Part shown: in pieces, positions 1-8,045 of the stretch
Layout: every line of letters begins with the position of its first letter
Position numbering within the stretch: the stretch's first letter is position 1
Source: Paracoccaceae bacterium
GTDB taxonomy: Bacteria > Pseudomonadota > Alphaproteobacteria > Rhodobacterales > Rhodobacteraceae
Assembly (NCBI GenBank): GCA_024742455.1
Contig: JANSYL010000007.1
Location: forward strand, 1 to 64,000
Length of the DNA: 64,000 nucleotides
Reading direction: 5' to 3'
Made by a program: the position numbers and the translations under genes
The notes under the pieces: generated by a model
What the model was told of the DNA's origin: nothing
Databases searched by the model: none
What the model saw: only the letters and a program-made list of their open reading frames with translations

Positions 1-27
1 CTTCGCGATCGTCTCCACAACCAACAT

Positions 28-80
28 CCCCTGACTGCTCCCTCATGCCTTTGAGGGAGCTTCTGATGAATTATCAGGGG
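28..80. repeat. Nested inverted repeat in the left-hand element
   Basis: An outer stem CCCCTGA (28-34) pairs with TCAGGGG (74-80). Inside it a perfect 9-bp stem, GCTCCCTCA (37-45) with TGAGGGAGC (52-60), closes on a 6-base loop. A third short pairing, CTGAT (63-67) with ATCAG (73-77), would compete with the outer stem. It lies in the AT-rich accessory region just before a small unknown gene. It could be a terminator of a gene to the left, an attenuator or a recombination site; the sequence does not decide. Confidence 0.5.
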
Positions 81-126
81 GGTCACTTTTGGACGCCGAT
101 CACCCCAAGACGGGGGTCAATCTTGC

Positions 127-393
127 ATGCCGATCCACACGAACGACGCTGGTGAACGAACGCTGGTTGAACATGACAAGCGTGTGCGCGCTTGGTTTTT
201 TGAACAAGATGGTGGGTGGTATGTGCAGTGCAAATATGGCGCACGTACTGTGCAGCTTGGAGACAAAGCAAACTCTGTTTTTGTCAAAAAACCTAACGAC
301 GTAGCGCCGGTGCTTGAAGCGTTTTATGCTGCCTGTGCTGCTGGTGAATTCGATGCTGCGTTGAGCAAGCTGGCTGTGCGCAATAGCAAGTAG
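127..393 (+). CDS. Small hypothetical protein of the integrated element
   Basis: This 88-residue open frame has a protein-like composition: aromatic-rich near the start (WFFEQDGGWYVQ), then charged, with an alanine-rich end (FYAACAAGEFDAAL). I recognise no family, signal peptide or membrane segment. The start is the ATG at 127; only a G-run about 10 bases upstream could serve as ribosome binding site, so the start is weakly supported. It converges on the integrase gene and shares the lower GC of this region, which suggests it belongs to the integrated element. Function unknown. Confidence 0.5.
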   Translation: MPIHTNDAGERTLVEHDKRVRAWFFEQDGGWYVQCKYGARTVQLGDKANSVFVKKPNDVAPVLEAFYAACAAGEFDAALSKLAVRNSK

Positions 394-441
394 CTTACGT
401 CAAAGTTTGATGGAAGGGCGTCGTATCAAAGCGGCGTCCTT

Positions 442-1851
442 CTACTTTCCATTTAGTATTTTCAATAATGTGCTGCTATCCAACAGCTCAGAGTTTTTGG
501 CTTGCAGCGCGCGCATTGCAATTTCTTCTGTTACTTTATAATCTTCGCCCTCCACGTTAAGCGCAGCGAGTAATTCTTGTTCTGTAAGTTTGCCCTCGTG
601 CAACATTTCAAATGCAAGTGTGATTGAGCTGACGCCGGATGTAGTTTGGGCGTTTTGTTTTTTAGTGCGTCCGCTGTGCAGTTCGGCGTTTAGCAGTGGA
701 CTGTATTTGCTGTAGTGTTTGTCTAACATCGCAGTGCTGTTGCCCATTTGTTTGCTCAGCGCATGTGTGCTGATGCCGCGTTCCAAGTCTTGTGTCGCGT
801 AAAATTGCCGCCAGCTGTACAGCGTACGCTGCAATCCGTCTGCGCCGATTTTCAGATCAAGTTCGTCAAGTAACTTATTGTAAGCACGATTGAGGTTTGC
901 AAGTGCCGCAACATTGCCTTGTCGTGTTGTCCATACTTTTTCCGTGCTGCGTGCTGCCAGCAAGTCATCCAGCGTGCTATAATTTAAGCGTGGATTGAGC
1001 TGGCTTTGACGAAACAGAAAATTAGCGACCCGGTCACGTGCAATGGCTTTGCGTTTCTTGGTTTTGCCATCAACGTTAACAGCTAAGTATCGATCATCAC
1101 CATTTGTGTACCATTCAATGTTGCGCCACTCCAATCTCAGCGCTTCAGTGCCATGTCGTACACCGGTATTCGCTAAAAACAGCACATAATTTCGCAGTGT
1201 TTCCCGTGTTGCTGCTGCATCTTCGCGTTCTGTTTTGGTGTGAAATGAGCGCAGTGCTGTATAAATTGTTCTATATTCTTCGGCTGTATAGCTGCCCCTG
1301 CTTTGCGCTGCCGTGCCTTTGTTTAGCAGCGTTGGGCGCAAAGTTTTTGTTATCCATCCACGCAGTTCTGCTTCGTCCAAAACCCTGTTCAGCGCTGCGT
1401 TATGGTTGTTGATTGTGCTTTGAGCTGGCGTTTTCCCGAACTTTTGCGCGCGCCAAGCATCAAAAGCTGTAAGCGCTGCGAGATCTATTTTGTCGATGTC
1501 AACTTTTCCAAAGTACGGTATCAACCAGTTGTTTATGGCACCGATATAGTCTTTGTAAGCCTGCTTGCCCGCGCCTGCCGTCAAGTCGTCCTGCATGCGT
1601 TGAACAGCAAACTCCGCTACATGTTTGAACTTGCGCGTATTTGCGGGCAGCTGATTTTTTAGTCGCGCTTGCACATCAAAGTACATCGCGAGCGCTGCTT
1701 CTTTCGCTTCTTCCAAGTCGTCTGTGCCAGTCGTTTTCACTTGTCGCTGGCCATTTTGCAGCGTCAATCGCGCGTACCAGCTGTTGCTGCCCTTGCGTTT
1801 GTCGAGGCGCAGCTTCTTGTGTACTTGCACGGACTTTACACCGTAGCTCAT
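442..1851 (-). CDS. Tyrosine recombinase / phage-type integrase
   Basis: A site-specific recombinase that would integrate and excise the element by cutting at a tRNA gene. The N-terminal half looks like a SAM-like core-binding domain. The catalytic half has the first arginine in NTGVRHGTEALRLEW, the second in LYSWRQFYAT, and the box ending in the tyrosine nucleophile in MGNSTAMLDKHYSKY. The usual His before the second Arg and the His after MG are replaced (S and N), as in some phage integrases. I chose the ATG at 1851 (469 residues); an in-frame GTG at 1914 gives 490 but has no ribosome site. It runs in the same direction as tRNA-Cys, with its 5' end about 150 bp from the tRNA 3' end. GC is clearly below the neighbours, a sign of transfer. 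Confidence 0.9.
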   Translation of the reverse strand: MSYGVKSVQVHKKLRLDKRKGSNSWYARLTLQNGQRQVKTTGTDDLEEAKEAALAMYFDVQARLKNQLPANTRKFKHVAEFAVQRMQDDLTAGAGKQAYKDYIGAINNWLIPYFGKVDIDKIDLAALTAFDAWRAQKFGKTPAQSTINNHNAALNRVLDEAELRGWITKTLRPTLLNKGTAAQSRGSYTAEEYRTIYTALRSFHTKTEREDAAATRETLRNYVLFLANTGVRHGTEALRLEWRNIEWYTNGDDRYLAVNVDGKTKKRKAIARDRVANFLFRQSQLNPRLNYSTLDDLLAARSTEKVWTTRQGNVAALANLNRAYNKLLDELDLKIGADGLQRTLYSWRQFYATQDLERGISTHALSKQMGNSTAMLDKHYSKYSPLLNAELHSGRTKKQNAQTTSGVSSITLAFEMLHEGKLTEQELLAALNVEGEDYKVTEEIAMRALQAKNSELLDSSTLLKILNGK

Positions 1852-1922
1852 TGCGCAATCGCCTGTAAGTGTTTGACATGGCGATGTAATAGCAAGTTTT
1901 GGTCGATTTTGCACGCCAAAAC

Positions 1923-1941
1923 TGTGTACACGTTGTGTACA
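1923..1941. promoter_or_regulatory. Two helically phased TGTGTACA repeats upstream of the integrase
   Basis: TGTGTACA occurs at 1923-1930 and again at 1934-1941, an 11-bp period, so both copies face the same side of the helix. They lie between the integrase coding region and tRNA-Cys, where arm-type recombinase sites or a repressor/excisionase operator would be expected. The repeats are directly visible; the role is inferred. Confidence 0.4.
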
Positions 1942-2003
1942 GATTTGCGATGACTACATGTTGCGGCTATTGCTGTGAAAGGTAGCAAAAACAACTACAA
2001 GTA

Positions 2004-2077
2004 TGGAGGCGAGTACCGGAATCGAACCGGTGTACACGGATTTGCAATCCGCTGCGTCACCACTCCGCCAACTCGCC
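2004..2077 (-). tRNA. tRNA-Cys (anticodon GCA)
   Basis: The reverse strand folds as a 74-nt tRNA. The acceptor stem is GGCGAGT/ACTCGCC with an encoded CCA at 2004-2006. The anticodon loop reads ATTGCAAAT, giving anticodon GCA for cysteine, and the T arm is CCGGTTCGATTCCGG. Its 3' end faces the integrase and the AT-rich region, the usual geometry when an element inserts into the 3' end of a tRNA gene and leaves it intact. Confidence 0.95.
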
Positions 2078-2225
2078 CCGGGTCCGCAATCGGTTGCAAC
2101 CGGGTATCGGATCGCAGGGGCGCGCGCAAGACGCTTTGCCGCCCCGGGCTGGCCCGGCTTCTATTGCGCGGCGCGGGGTCCTGTGCCAGAATCGGACCCG
2201 AAACTAGACGGAATGGTTCAGTTCG

Positions 2226-2879
2226 ATGGCCGATTACAAGACATTGCGCACCACCATGGTCGACACCCAGGTCCGGCCCCATGACGTCACGCGGTTCCCG
2301 ATCATCGAGGCGATGCTGAGCGTCCCGCGCGAGGTGTTCGTGCCCGATGCGATGCGTGACCTGGCCTATGTCGGGGGCACCGTGCCGCTGGGCGGGGGGC
2401 GGCATCTGCTGGATCCGCGCACCATCGGGATGATGCTGGAGGTGCTCGATATCAACCGGTCGCATCTGGTGCTCGAGATCGGGCCGGGCCTGGGCTATAC
2501 CACCGCGCTTCTGGCGCGGCTGGCCGAGGCGGTGGTGGCCGTCGAGGGCGATGAGGCGCGCGCGGCCGAGGCCGAGGCGCTGCTGCTGGGGCAGGGCGTG
2601 GACAATGCCGCGCTTCTGCCGGGCGACATGACGGCGGGCAACCCGCGCAACGCCCCCTACGACCGGATCGCGATCTTTGGCGGGGTCGAAACCGTCCCGG
2701 CCGAAATCGAGGCCCAGCTCAAGGATGGCGGGCTGATCGCGGCGGTCTTCATGGATGGCGATCTGGGCGAGGTGCGGGTCGGCCACAAATCGGGCGGCCG
2801 CGTCGCGTGGCGGATGGAATTCAACGCCAGCGCGCCGGTTCTTCCGGGGTTCGAACGGACGGCATCCTTCGTGTTTTGA
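2226..2879 (+). CDS. pcm: Protein-L-isoaspartate O-methyltransferase family protein
   Basis: A SAM-dependent methyltransferase of 217 residues, the usual size for Pcm-type proteins that repair isoaspartyl damage. The N-terminal part has VPREVFVP and the family's substrate-side region (GGGRHLLDPRTIGMML). The SAM-binding motif I is VLEIGPGLGYTTALLA around residue 82. Alphaproteobacterial Pcm-like proteins placed before tolC are often divergent, so the exact substrate is uncertain. It is followed after 82 bp by tolC in the same direction, a pairing that recurs in Rhodobacteraceae. Confidence 0.85.
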   Translation: MADYKTLRTTMVDTQVRPHDVTRFPIIEAMLSVPREVFVPDAMRDLAYVGGTVPLGGGRHLLDPRTIGMMLEVLDINRSHLVLEIGPGLGYTTALLARLAEAVVAVEGDEARAAEAEALLLGQGVDNAALLPGDMTAGNPRNAPYDRIAIFGGVETVPAEIEAQLKDGGLIAAVFMDGDLGEVRVGHKSGGRVAWRMEFNASAPVLPGFERTASFVF

Positions 2880-2961
2880 CTTCGGTTTTGTGATAGCGTT
2901 CGGGAAACGGTCGCAAGAAGACAGGCGGGCCCGGCACAGGGCCGAGGCAGAGGAGCAGGCG

Positions 2962-4344
2962 ATGTTGAGCGGGATCAAGTCGGCCGGGCGCGCCGCGCTG
3001 GGTGCGGTGGCGATGGCCTGTGCCGCGGCGGCGGTTTCGGCCGAGACGCTGCCGGGGGCGCTGGCCGATGCCTATCGCAATTCGCAGGTTCTTGAGCAAA
3101 GCCGGTTCCTGCTCAGGGTCGATGATGAAAACGTCACCCAGGCGGTGGCGCAGCTGTTTCCGGTGATCAACTTCACCTCGACCGCCACGCGCGACCTGAC
3201 CAATGACACGCTGACCTCGACCGCGCGGCTGGTGGCCGATCTGGCGATCTACCAGGGCGGCCAGCGCCGTGCCGGGATCGCGGCGGCGCGCGCGACGGTC
3301 GATGCGGCACGCCAGCAGCTGGTCAACCTGGAACAGCAGGTGCTGTTCGATGCCGCGCAGGCCTATCTGAACGTGTGGCGCGATGCCCAGGTCGTGGCGG
3401 TGCGCCAGAGCAATGTGCGCGTCATCACCCAGCAATTGCGCGCCGCCCGTGACCGGTTCGAGGTGGGCGAGGATACCCGCACCGATGTCGCCCAGGCCGA
3501 GGCGAACCTGGCCGCCGCCCGGTCGAACCTTGCCGCCGCGCAAGGCAGCCTTGAGATCAGCCGCGAATTGTTCGCGCTGGTCGTGGGCCGCTATCCCGGG
3601 ACGATCACAGGGCCGGGGCAATTGCCGCATCTGCCCGAGACCGAGGCCGACGCCGAACAGCTGGCCCGCCAGGTTCACCCCGCGATCCGTGCGATCCAGG
3701 CCCAGGTCACTGCCGCCGAACATTCGGTCGAACAGGCGCGCGGGCAGGGGCGGCCGAACCTGTCGCTGCAGCTGAGTGCCAACGAGACCTTCCAGAGCCC
3801 CAACCCCGCGCAGGAGGGCGTCAACACCCAGCTTGCCCTGACCTTTACGCAGCCGATCTACCGGGGCGGGCAGGTGGCGTCGCTGGAACGCGCGGCGATC
3901 GCGCAGGTCGCGGCGGCGCGCGCGAACCTGTCGCAGCAAACGCTGGTCAATGTGCAACTGGTGGGCAATGCCTATGCGCAGCTGCGCATCGCGGGGGCGC
4001 AGATCCAGGCCTCCGACCAGCGGATCCGCGCCGCGCAGCTGGCCTTTGACGGGGTCCGGGAAGAGGCGGCGCTGGGTGCGCGCACCACGCTTGACGTGCT
4101 TGATGCCGAACAGGACCTGCTGGAGGCGCGGATCAGCCGGATCGAGGCACAGACGGCGCTTCATACAGCCGCCTATCAGGTGCTTCAGGCCTCGGGTCTT
4201 CTGACCGTCACGCATCTGGGCCTCGACGTGCCCGAATACGATGCCGAAGCTTACGGCGCGGCCTTCCCCGCCGGTGTGCCGCGCGTTCTGTCGCCGCAGG
4301 GGCAGCGGCTGGATGCGGTGCTGGAGCGTGTCGGGCGCGATTGA
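2962..4344 (+). CDS. tolC: TolC-family outer membrane efflux protein
   Basis: Outer membrane channel of type I secretion and tripartite efflux systems. The 460-residue protein begins with a signal peptide (hydrophobic run GAVAMACAAAAVSA followed by ETLPGAL). It shows the two homologous halves typical of the family, with long alanine/glutamine-rich helices (AQAEANLAAARSNLAAAQ; LDAEQDLLEARISRIEAQTA). The ATG at 2962 is chosen because AGGAG lies 7 bases upstream; longer in-frame extensions overlap pcm and lack a signal peptide. No dedicated efflux partner lies beside it, so it probably serves several transporters encoded elsewhere. Confidence 0.93.
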   Translation: MLSGIKSAGRAALGAVAMACAAAAVSAETLPGALADAYRNSQVLEQSRFLLRVDDENVTQAVAQLFPVINFTSTATRDLTNDTLTSTARLVADLAIYQGGQRRAGIAAARATVDAARQQLVNLEQQVLFDAAQAYLNVWRDAQVVAVRQSNVRVITQQLRAARDRFEVGEDTRTDVAQAEANLAAARSNLAAAQGSLEISRELFALVVGRYPGTITGPGQLPHLPETEADAEQLARQVHPAIRAIQAQVTAAEHSVEQARGQGRPNLSLQLSANETFQSPNPAQEGVNTQLALTFTQPIYRGGQVASLERAAIAQVAAARANLSQQTLVNVQLVGNAYAQLRIAGAQIQASDQRIRAAQLAFDGVREEAALGARTTLDVLDAEQDLLEARISRIEAQTALHTAAYQVLQASGLLTVTHLGLDVPEYDAEAYGAAFPAGVPRVLSPQGQRLDAVLERVGRD

Positions 4345-4509
4345 GACCTGCGCGCTGTGCCGCAAATCGCCGGATTTTCATGCAAAATCAGCATTTCGTT
4401 GTGCTGATCGGGCGCTCTGGCTATGGTATGCGCTGAGTTTGACGCAGATGATCCTGGGTGGGGCGCCTAGGTCGCGGGCAGCGTCCCTTGGGATTTTGAG
4501 GAGAAACGC

Positions 4510-5409
4510 GTGGAATCCGACCCCGTGAAGCGGGCCGACGATATTGAGGATGTGCTGTCTTCGATTCGCCGTCTGGTCTCGGAACATCAGCCCGCCACCG
4601 CCGGGTCCGCCGTCGAACGCGCGGCACCACCGCCCCCGGCGGAGGAGGAGGACCGGCTGGTCCTGACCGCCGCCCTGCGCGTGACCGACCCCGATGATCC
4701 CTGGCGCCCGGTGCCGCGGGGTGTGGACAGCACGGCCGATGAGCTGACCCCGGATGACCGGGCCGCGCCTGCGCCCGACCCGGTTGATCTTGATGCGGTT
4801 GCGGCGGCCCTGAAGGATGCGGGCGGGGATGCGTCTTCCATGTCAGGCGCTTTCATGCCCGGCGATGACGCGGCAAAGGCGATGCCGCCGGAGCGCGGGG
4901 ACGTGGCGGCCTTTGCGGGAGCGGCGCCGGACGGGGACGACAGGGCCGATGCGGACCCCGACCCCGCTGCCCGCACGCAGCGGCCCTTTGTCGTCACATC
5001 ACCGCCTGACAGCGGGGCAGAACCGGATGCCGATGCCGATTCCGGACCGTTCGCCACCACGACAGGGCGCCCCGAACATGTCGATGCCGAGACGCGCGAC
5101 CGCGCCGACGAGGCGCCCCATATCTTCACCCCGGATGCTGACGAGGATGGCCCTGCGGCCCGCACCGGCAGCAACAGCGCCCCCGAGGCCGAGGATCTCG
5201 ATGTCGAGGATCTGGGCGAAGACCCGTCGCCCTTCACCTTTCCCGACAAGGGCTTTGACGAGCTGGATGAGGACACCCTGCGCGAGATCATCGCCGAGGT
5301 GGTGCGCGAGGAATTGCAGGGTGCGCTGGGTGAACGCATCACCCGCAATGTGCGCAAGATGGTGCGCCGGGAAATCCGGCTGGCGCTGGCCGCCGAAGAC
5401 CTCGACTGA
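4510..5409 (+). CDS. PopZ-like (DUF2497-type) acidic protein
   Basis: A 299-residue protein with a short conserved N-terminal helix (DDIEDVLSSIRRLVSE), a long acidic, proline/alanine/aspartate-rich middle of about 220 residues, and a conserved C-terminal helical block (TLREIIAEVVREEL ... RKMVRREIRLAL). This three-part architecture matches the alphaproteobacterial PopZ/DUF2497 family, whose Caulobacter member forms the polar network that anchors the centromere. The start is a GTG at 4510 with GAGGAG upstream. The middle is longer than in Caulobacter PopZ. Assignment to PopZ is by motif and layout; polar localisation is inferred. Confidence 0.7.
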   Translation: MESDPVKRADDIEDVLSSIRRLVSEHQPATAGSAVERAAPPPPAEEEDRLVLTAALRVTDPDDPWRPVPRGVDSTADELTPDDRAAPAPDPVDLDAVAAALKDAGGDASSMSGAFMPGDDAAKAMPPERGDVAAFAGAAPDGDDRADADPDPAARTQRPFVVTSPPDSGAEPDADADSGPFATTTGRPEHVDAETRDRADEAPHIFTPDADEDGPAARTGSNSAPEAEDLDVEDLGEDPSPFTFPDKGFDELDEDTLREIIAEVVREELQGALGERITRNVRKMVRREIRLALAAEDLD

Positions 5410-5487
5410 TCGCGCCTGCCATCTGATCATGGCCCGGGCGCGGCGGCGGGGTTGACCTCGGCCCGCGCCCGCCCAACATGTGACCCC

Positions 5488-6342
5488 ATGTTTCCGATCC
5501 GCGATCACAACCCCTCTGAACGGACCCCGGTCGTCACCTGGGCGCTGATCGCGATCAACGTGATCGTGTTCCTGAGCTATTACCCGACGCTCGGCACCAA
5601 CCAGGCCCTGCTGATGGGGTTCTTCGACCAATGGGCGCTGGTCCCGTCGGAGGTGATCAAGGGCATCGATACCCATACCCTGCTGACCTCGATGTTCCTG
5701 CATGGCGGCTGGATGCACCTGATCGGCAACATGCTGTTTCTGTATATCTTCGGCGACAACCTCGAGGACCTGATGGGCCATGTCGGGTTCCTGGTGTTCT
5801 ACATCCTGTCGGGCCTTGCCGCGGCGGCGGGGCAGATGCTGGCCGATCCGGCCTCCTCGATCCCCATGGTGGGCGCCTCGGGTGCCATCGCCGGGGTGAT
5901 GGGCGGATACCTGATGATGTTCCCGCGTGCCCGCATCGATGTGCTGGTGATCCTGATCGTGCTGATCAAGGTCTTCACCATTCCTGCCTGGCTGATGCTG
6001 GGCCTGTGGTTCGCGCTGCAGCTGGTCAACGGGCTGGCGATGGATGTCGCTGGCGGCGGCGTCGCCTATTGGGCGCATGCGGGGGGGTTCATCGCGGGGC
6101 TGGTGCTGATCCTGCCGACCTGGCTGAGGCGCGGGGGCGCACGGTACTGGTCGGCCACCCATGGCAAGCCGCCCCATGACGAGGTCGAATATGTGGTGGA
6201 ACGCCGGTCGCGCAGTTCGATCCCGCGCGTCCGCCCGGTGCGCAGCGGCCATGCCGGCGACCGGCCCCTTGCCGATCTGAGCCGCATTCCACGCAGCGGC
6301 AGCCGTCGCGGCGGCGGCCCATGGAGCGGCAACCGCGACTAG
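5488..6342 (+). CDS. Rhomboid family intramembrane serine protease
   Basis: A 284-residue membrane protein that would cleave transmembrane segments of partner proteins within the bilayer. About six hydrophobic segments are visible. The L1-loop-like region is HGGWMHLIGNMLFLYIFGDNLED, the catalytic serine is in GASGAIAG, and the catalytic histidine is in YWAHAGGFIAG. The ATG at 5488 places the first membrane segment (VVTWALIAINVIVFLSYY) about 10 residues in; no clear ribosome site precedes it. The arginine- and serine-rich tail ends GNRD, and its last bases fall within a 28-bp tandem repeat. The substrate cannot be predicted. Confidence 0.9.
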   Translation: MFPIRDHNPSERTPVVTWALIAINVIVFLSYYPTLGTNQALLMGFFDQWALVPSEVIKGIDTHTLLTSMFLHGGWMHLIGNMLFLYIFGDNLEDLMGHVGFLVFYILSGLAAAAGQMLADPASSIPMVGASGAIAGVMGGYLMMFPRARIDVLVILIVLIKVFTIPAWLMLGLWFALQLVNGLAMDVAGGGVAYWAHAGGFIAGLVLILPTWLRRGGARYWSATHGKPPHDEVEYVVERRSRSSIPRVRPVRSGHAGDRPLADLSRIPRSGSRRGGGPWSGNRD

Positions 6343-6398
6343 ACGAAAGAAACGCGGCAACCGCGACTAGACGAAGGAAACGCGGCAACCGCGACTGG
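6326..6398. repeat. 28-bp tandem repeat, about 2.6 copies, across the rhomboid stop codon
   Basis: A unit starting GCGGCAACCGCGACTAGACG begins at 6326 and 6354, and its first 17 bases recur at 6382. The first two units differ by one base (GAAAGAAAC against GAAGGAAAC). The first copy encodes the end of the rhomboid protein and its TAG stop, so the end of the gene has been duplicated in tandem. The period of 28 is not a multiple of three. Confidence 0.9.
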
Positions 6399-6479
6399 GT
6401 TTGCGGGGTATGAGCCCGCCAACGACCTGAAAACACGTATGAATACCGGGGCGTAATGCGCGGCGGTGGATTGCGCCGG

Positions 6480-7043
6480 TCAGGCGCGTTCGGCGTATTC
6501 CATCGTCTCGGTGTTGACGACGATATCCTCGTCCTGGCCCACGAAGGGCGGCACCATGACCTTGACGCCATTGTCCAGGATTGCCGGTTTGAAACTGTTG
6601 GCCGCCGTCTGGCCCTTCACCACGGGTTCGGTTTCGACCACCCTGCACACGACCTTTTGCGGCAGTGTCGCGTTCAGCGCCTCGGCCTCGTAGAATTCCA
6701 CCACGATGGTCATGCCGTCCTGCAGGAACGGGCGCCGGTCGCCCAGAAGATCGGCGGGCAGCTCGATCTGTTCATAGGTCTCGGAATCCATGAACACCAG
6801 CATCCCGTCGGTTTCATACAGGAACTGCTGATCCTTCTGTTCCAGCCGCACCCGTTCGACCTTGTCTGCGGAGCGGAAGCGTTCGTTCAGCTTCGAGCCA
6901 TTGCGCAGGTTGCGCATTTCGACCTGCGCGAAGGCGCCGCCCTTGCCGGGTTTGACATGGTCGACCTTCACGGCGGCCCAGAGACCACCGTTATGTTCGA
7001 GCACATTGCCCGGGCGAATCTCGTTTCCGTTGATTTTCGGCAT
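6480..7043 (-). CDS. efp: Translation elongation factor P
   Basis: EF-P binds ribosomes stalled at proline runs and helps form the peptide bond. The protein has 187 residues, full length for the family, with the KOW-like N-terminal domain and two OB domains. The loop tip that is modified in many bacteria is VKPGKGGAF, with lysine at position 34. No lysine-modifying epmA or epmB gene lies beside it. It is divergent from the small conserved gene at 7260. Confidence 0.97.
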   Translation of the reverse strand: MPKINGNEIRPGNVLEHNGGLWAAVKVDHVKPGKGGAFAQVEMRNLRNGSKLNERFRSADKVERVRLEQKDQQFLYETDGMLVFMDSETYEQIELPADLLGDRRPFLQDGMTIVVEFYEAEALNATLPQKVVCRVVETEPVVKGQTAANSFKPAILDNGVKVMVPPFVGQDEDIVVNTETMEYAERA

Positions 7044-7065
7044 GCGGCGAAACCTTGACGAAATC

Positions 7066-7095
7066 TTGCAATCTTGGTGGCGTTTCCCATATATT
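7066..7095 (+). promoter_or_regulatory. Possible sigma-70 promoter
   Basis: TTGCAA (7066-7071) and TATATT (7090-7095) are separated by 18 bases and match the -35 and -10 consensus at 4 of 6 and 5 of 6 positions. It points toward the small gene starting at 7260, which would give a leader of roughly 155 bases. Placement is by inspection only. Confidence 0.4.
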
Positions 7096-7259
7096 GGCTT
7101 CCGGCCTGTTACAAGCCACGATCCCCTGTGTGAGTTTGGCGGAAGCTATGCGTCTGGCGTATACCTCATATGCAAAAAACGCATCACAGAATCGCTCGAA
7201 ACATAGGCATAACGGGCGTCACGCCGGAAAATGCAAGAGCATAATAAAAGGACGACGAA

Positions 7260-7583
7260 ATGCGAGATTTCGTTGATGGCACCGCCTTCAACTTCGAACA
7301 GGGCCAACGCGCGCGCAAACTGTTTGCCGCTGTTGTTCTCGCCGCGCTCGATGATGCGATCGCGGATGACAAGAAATACGGCAACGGCCCGGAACAGATC
7401 GCCCGCTGGGCGCGGTCGCGCGACGGGCGTGACGTGCTGTCCTGTGCGGGGATCGACCCCAATGAACGCGTGGTCAACGGCCTGATGGCTTTCGTGGCCA
7501 ACGGGGTTCGGACCTCGGTCGCGCTCAGCCGCGAGGAAAGCGAACGCCGCAACGCCGCCGAAGCGGAAGCCGAAGCCGCGTAA
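7260..7583 (+). CDS. Conserved small hypothetical protein (possibly DUF6280)
   Basis: A 107-residue soluble protein, mostly helical by composition, with conserved-looking segments DGTAFNFEQGQRARKLFAAVVLAALDD (in part) and ARSRDGRDVLSCAGIDPNERVV and an alanine/glutamate tail. The ribosome site AAAGGA lies 8 bases before the ATG, and a strong terminator follows 30 bases after the stop, so it appears to be a single-gene unit. The family name is from memory and uncertain; no catalytic motif is visible and the function is unknown. Confidence 0.8.
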   Translation: MRDFVDGTAFNFEQGQRARKLFAAVVLAALDDAIADDKKYGNGPEQIARWARSRDGRDVLSCAGIDPNERVVNGLMAFVANGVRTSVALSREESERRNAAEAEAEAA

Positions 7584-7612
7584 TCAACCTCTACCCAAGC
7601 TGCCTCTGAAAG

Positions 7613-7634
7613 CGCGCCCTCCGGGGCGCGTTTT
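7613..7634 (+). terminator. Rho-independent terminator
   Basis: CGCGCCC (7613-7619) pairs with GGGCGCG (7624-7630) over a 4-base loop, followed directly by TTTT. It follows the small gene ending at 7583 and separates it from the oppositely oriented tRNA-Leu. Confidence 0.85.
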
Positions 7635-7665
7635 CATTTGTGGCATCTTGCTTCGGAAAAGCCTT

Positions 7666-7752
7666 TGGTGCGGGCGGTGGGACTCGAACCCACACGGCCA
7701 TACGGCCCACGGATTTTAAGTCCGATATGTCTACCAGTTCCATCACGCCCGC
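7666..7752 (-). tRNA. tRNA-Leu (anticodon TAA)
   Basis: The reverse strand gives an 87-nt tRNA with the long variable arm of the leucine class. The acceptor stem is GCGGGCG (7746-7752 reversed) with its partner at 7670-7676 and an encoded CCA at 7666-7668. The anticodon loop ACTTAAAAT contains TAA, and the T arm reads GTGGGTTCGAGTCCCAC. No integrase or repeat marks its 3' side. Confidence 0.95.
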
Positions 7753-8045
7753 AGCAGTCCGGTGCTACAGGCTGCACCGGGCGATGGCAAACCCGGCCGT
7801 GCCGCGCCGGGGCCACGCAGCCGGGCCGGGGGATGGCCGGGCCGCGTGGCGGGGTCACAGGCAGGCAGCAAAAGGCCACGGGGCCATGGGGGCTTCGTGA
7901 CCGGTTCAGTCTTGCCTGCGGGGGTTAAGAATTCGTTTCCAGCGCGGCCTGCGGCGATTTGCGACAGATCAAGGCGGGGCAGGATCGCGCGCGGCAGGAT
8001 GGGGCCAGCGCGCGGAGACATCACTGGCAGGCAAGGGACCCATCG

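Noticed and set aside
4999-6360. 453-codon reverse open frame over the PopZ-like and rhomboid genes
   Set aside because: It is antisense to two supported genes, rich in His/Arg/Gln, and has no recognisable domain.
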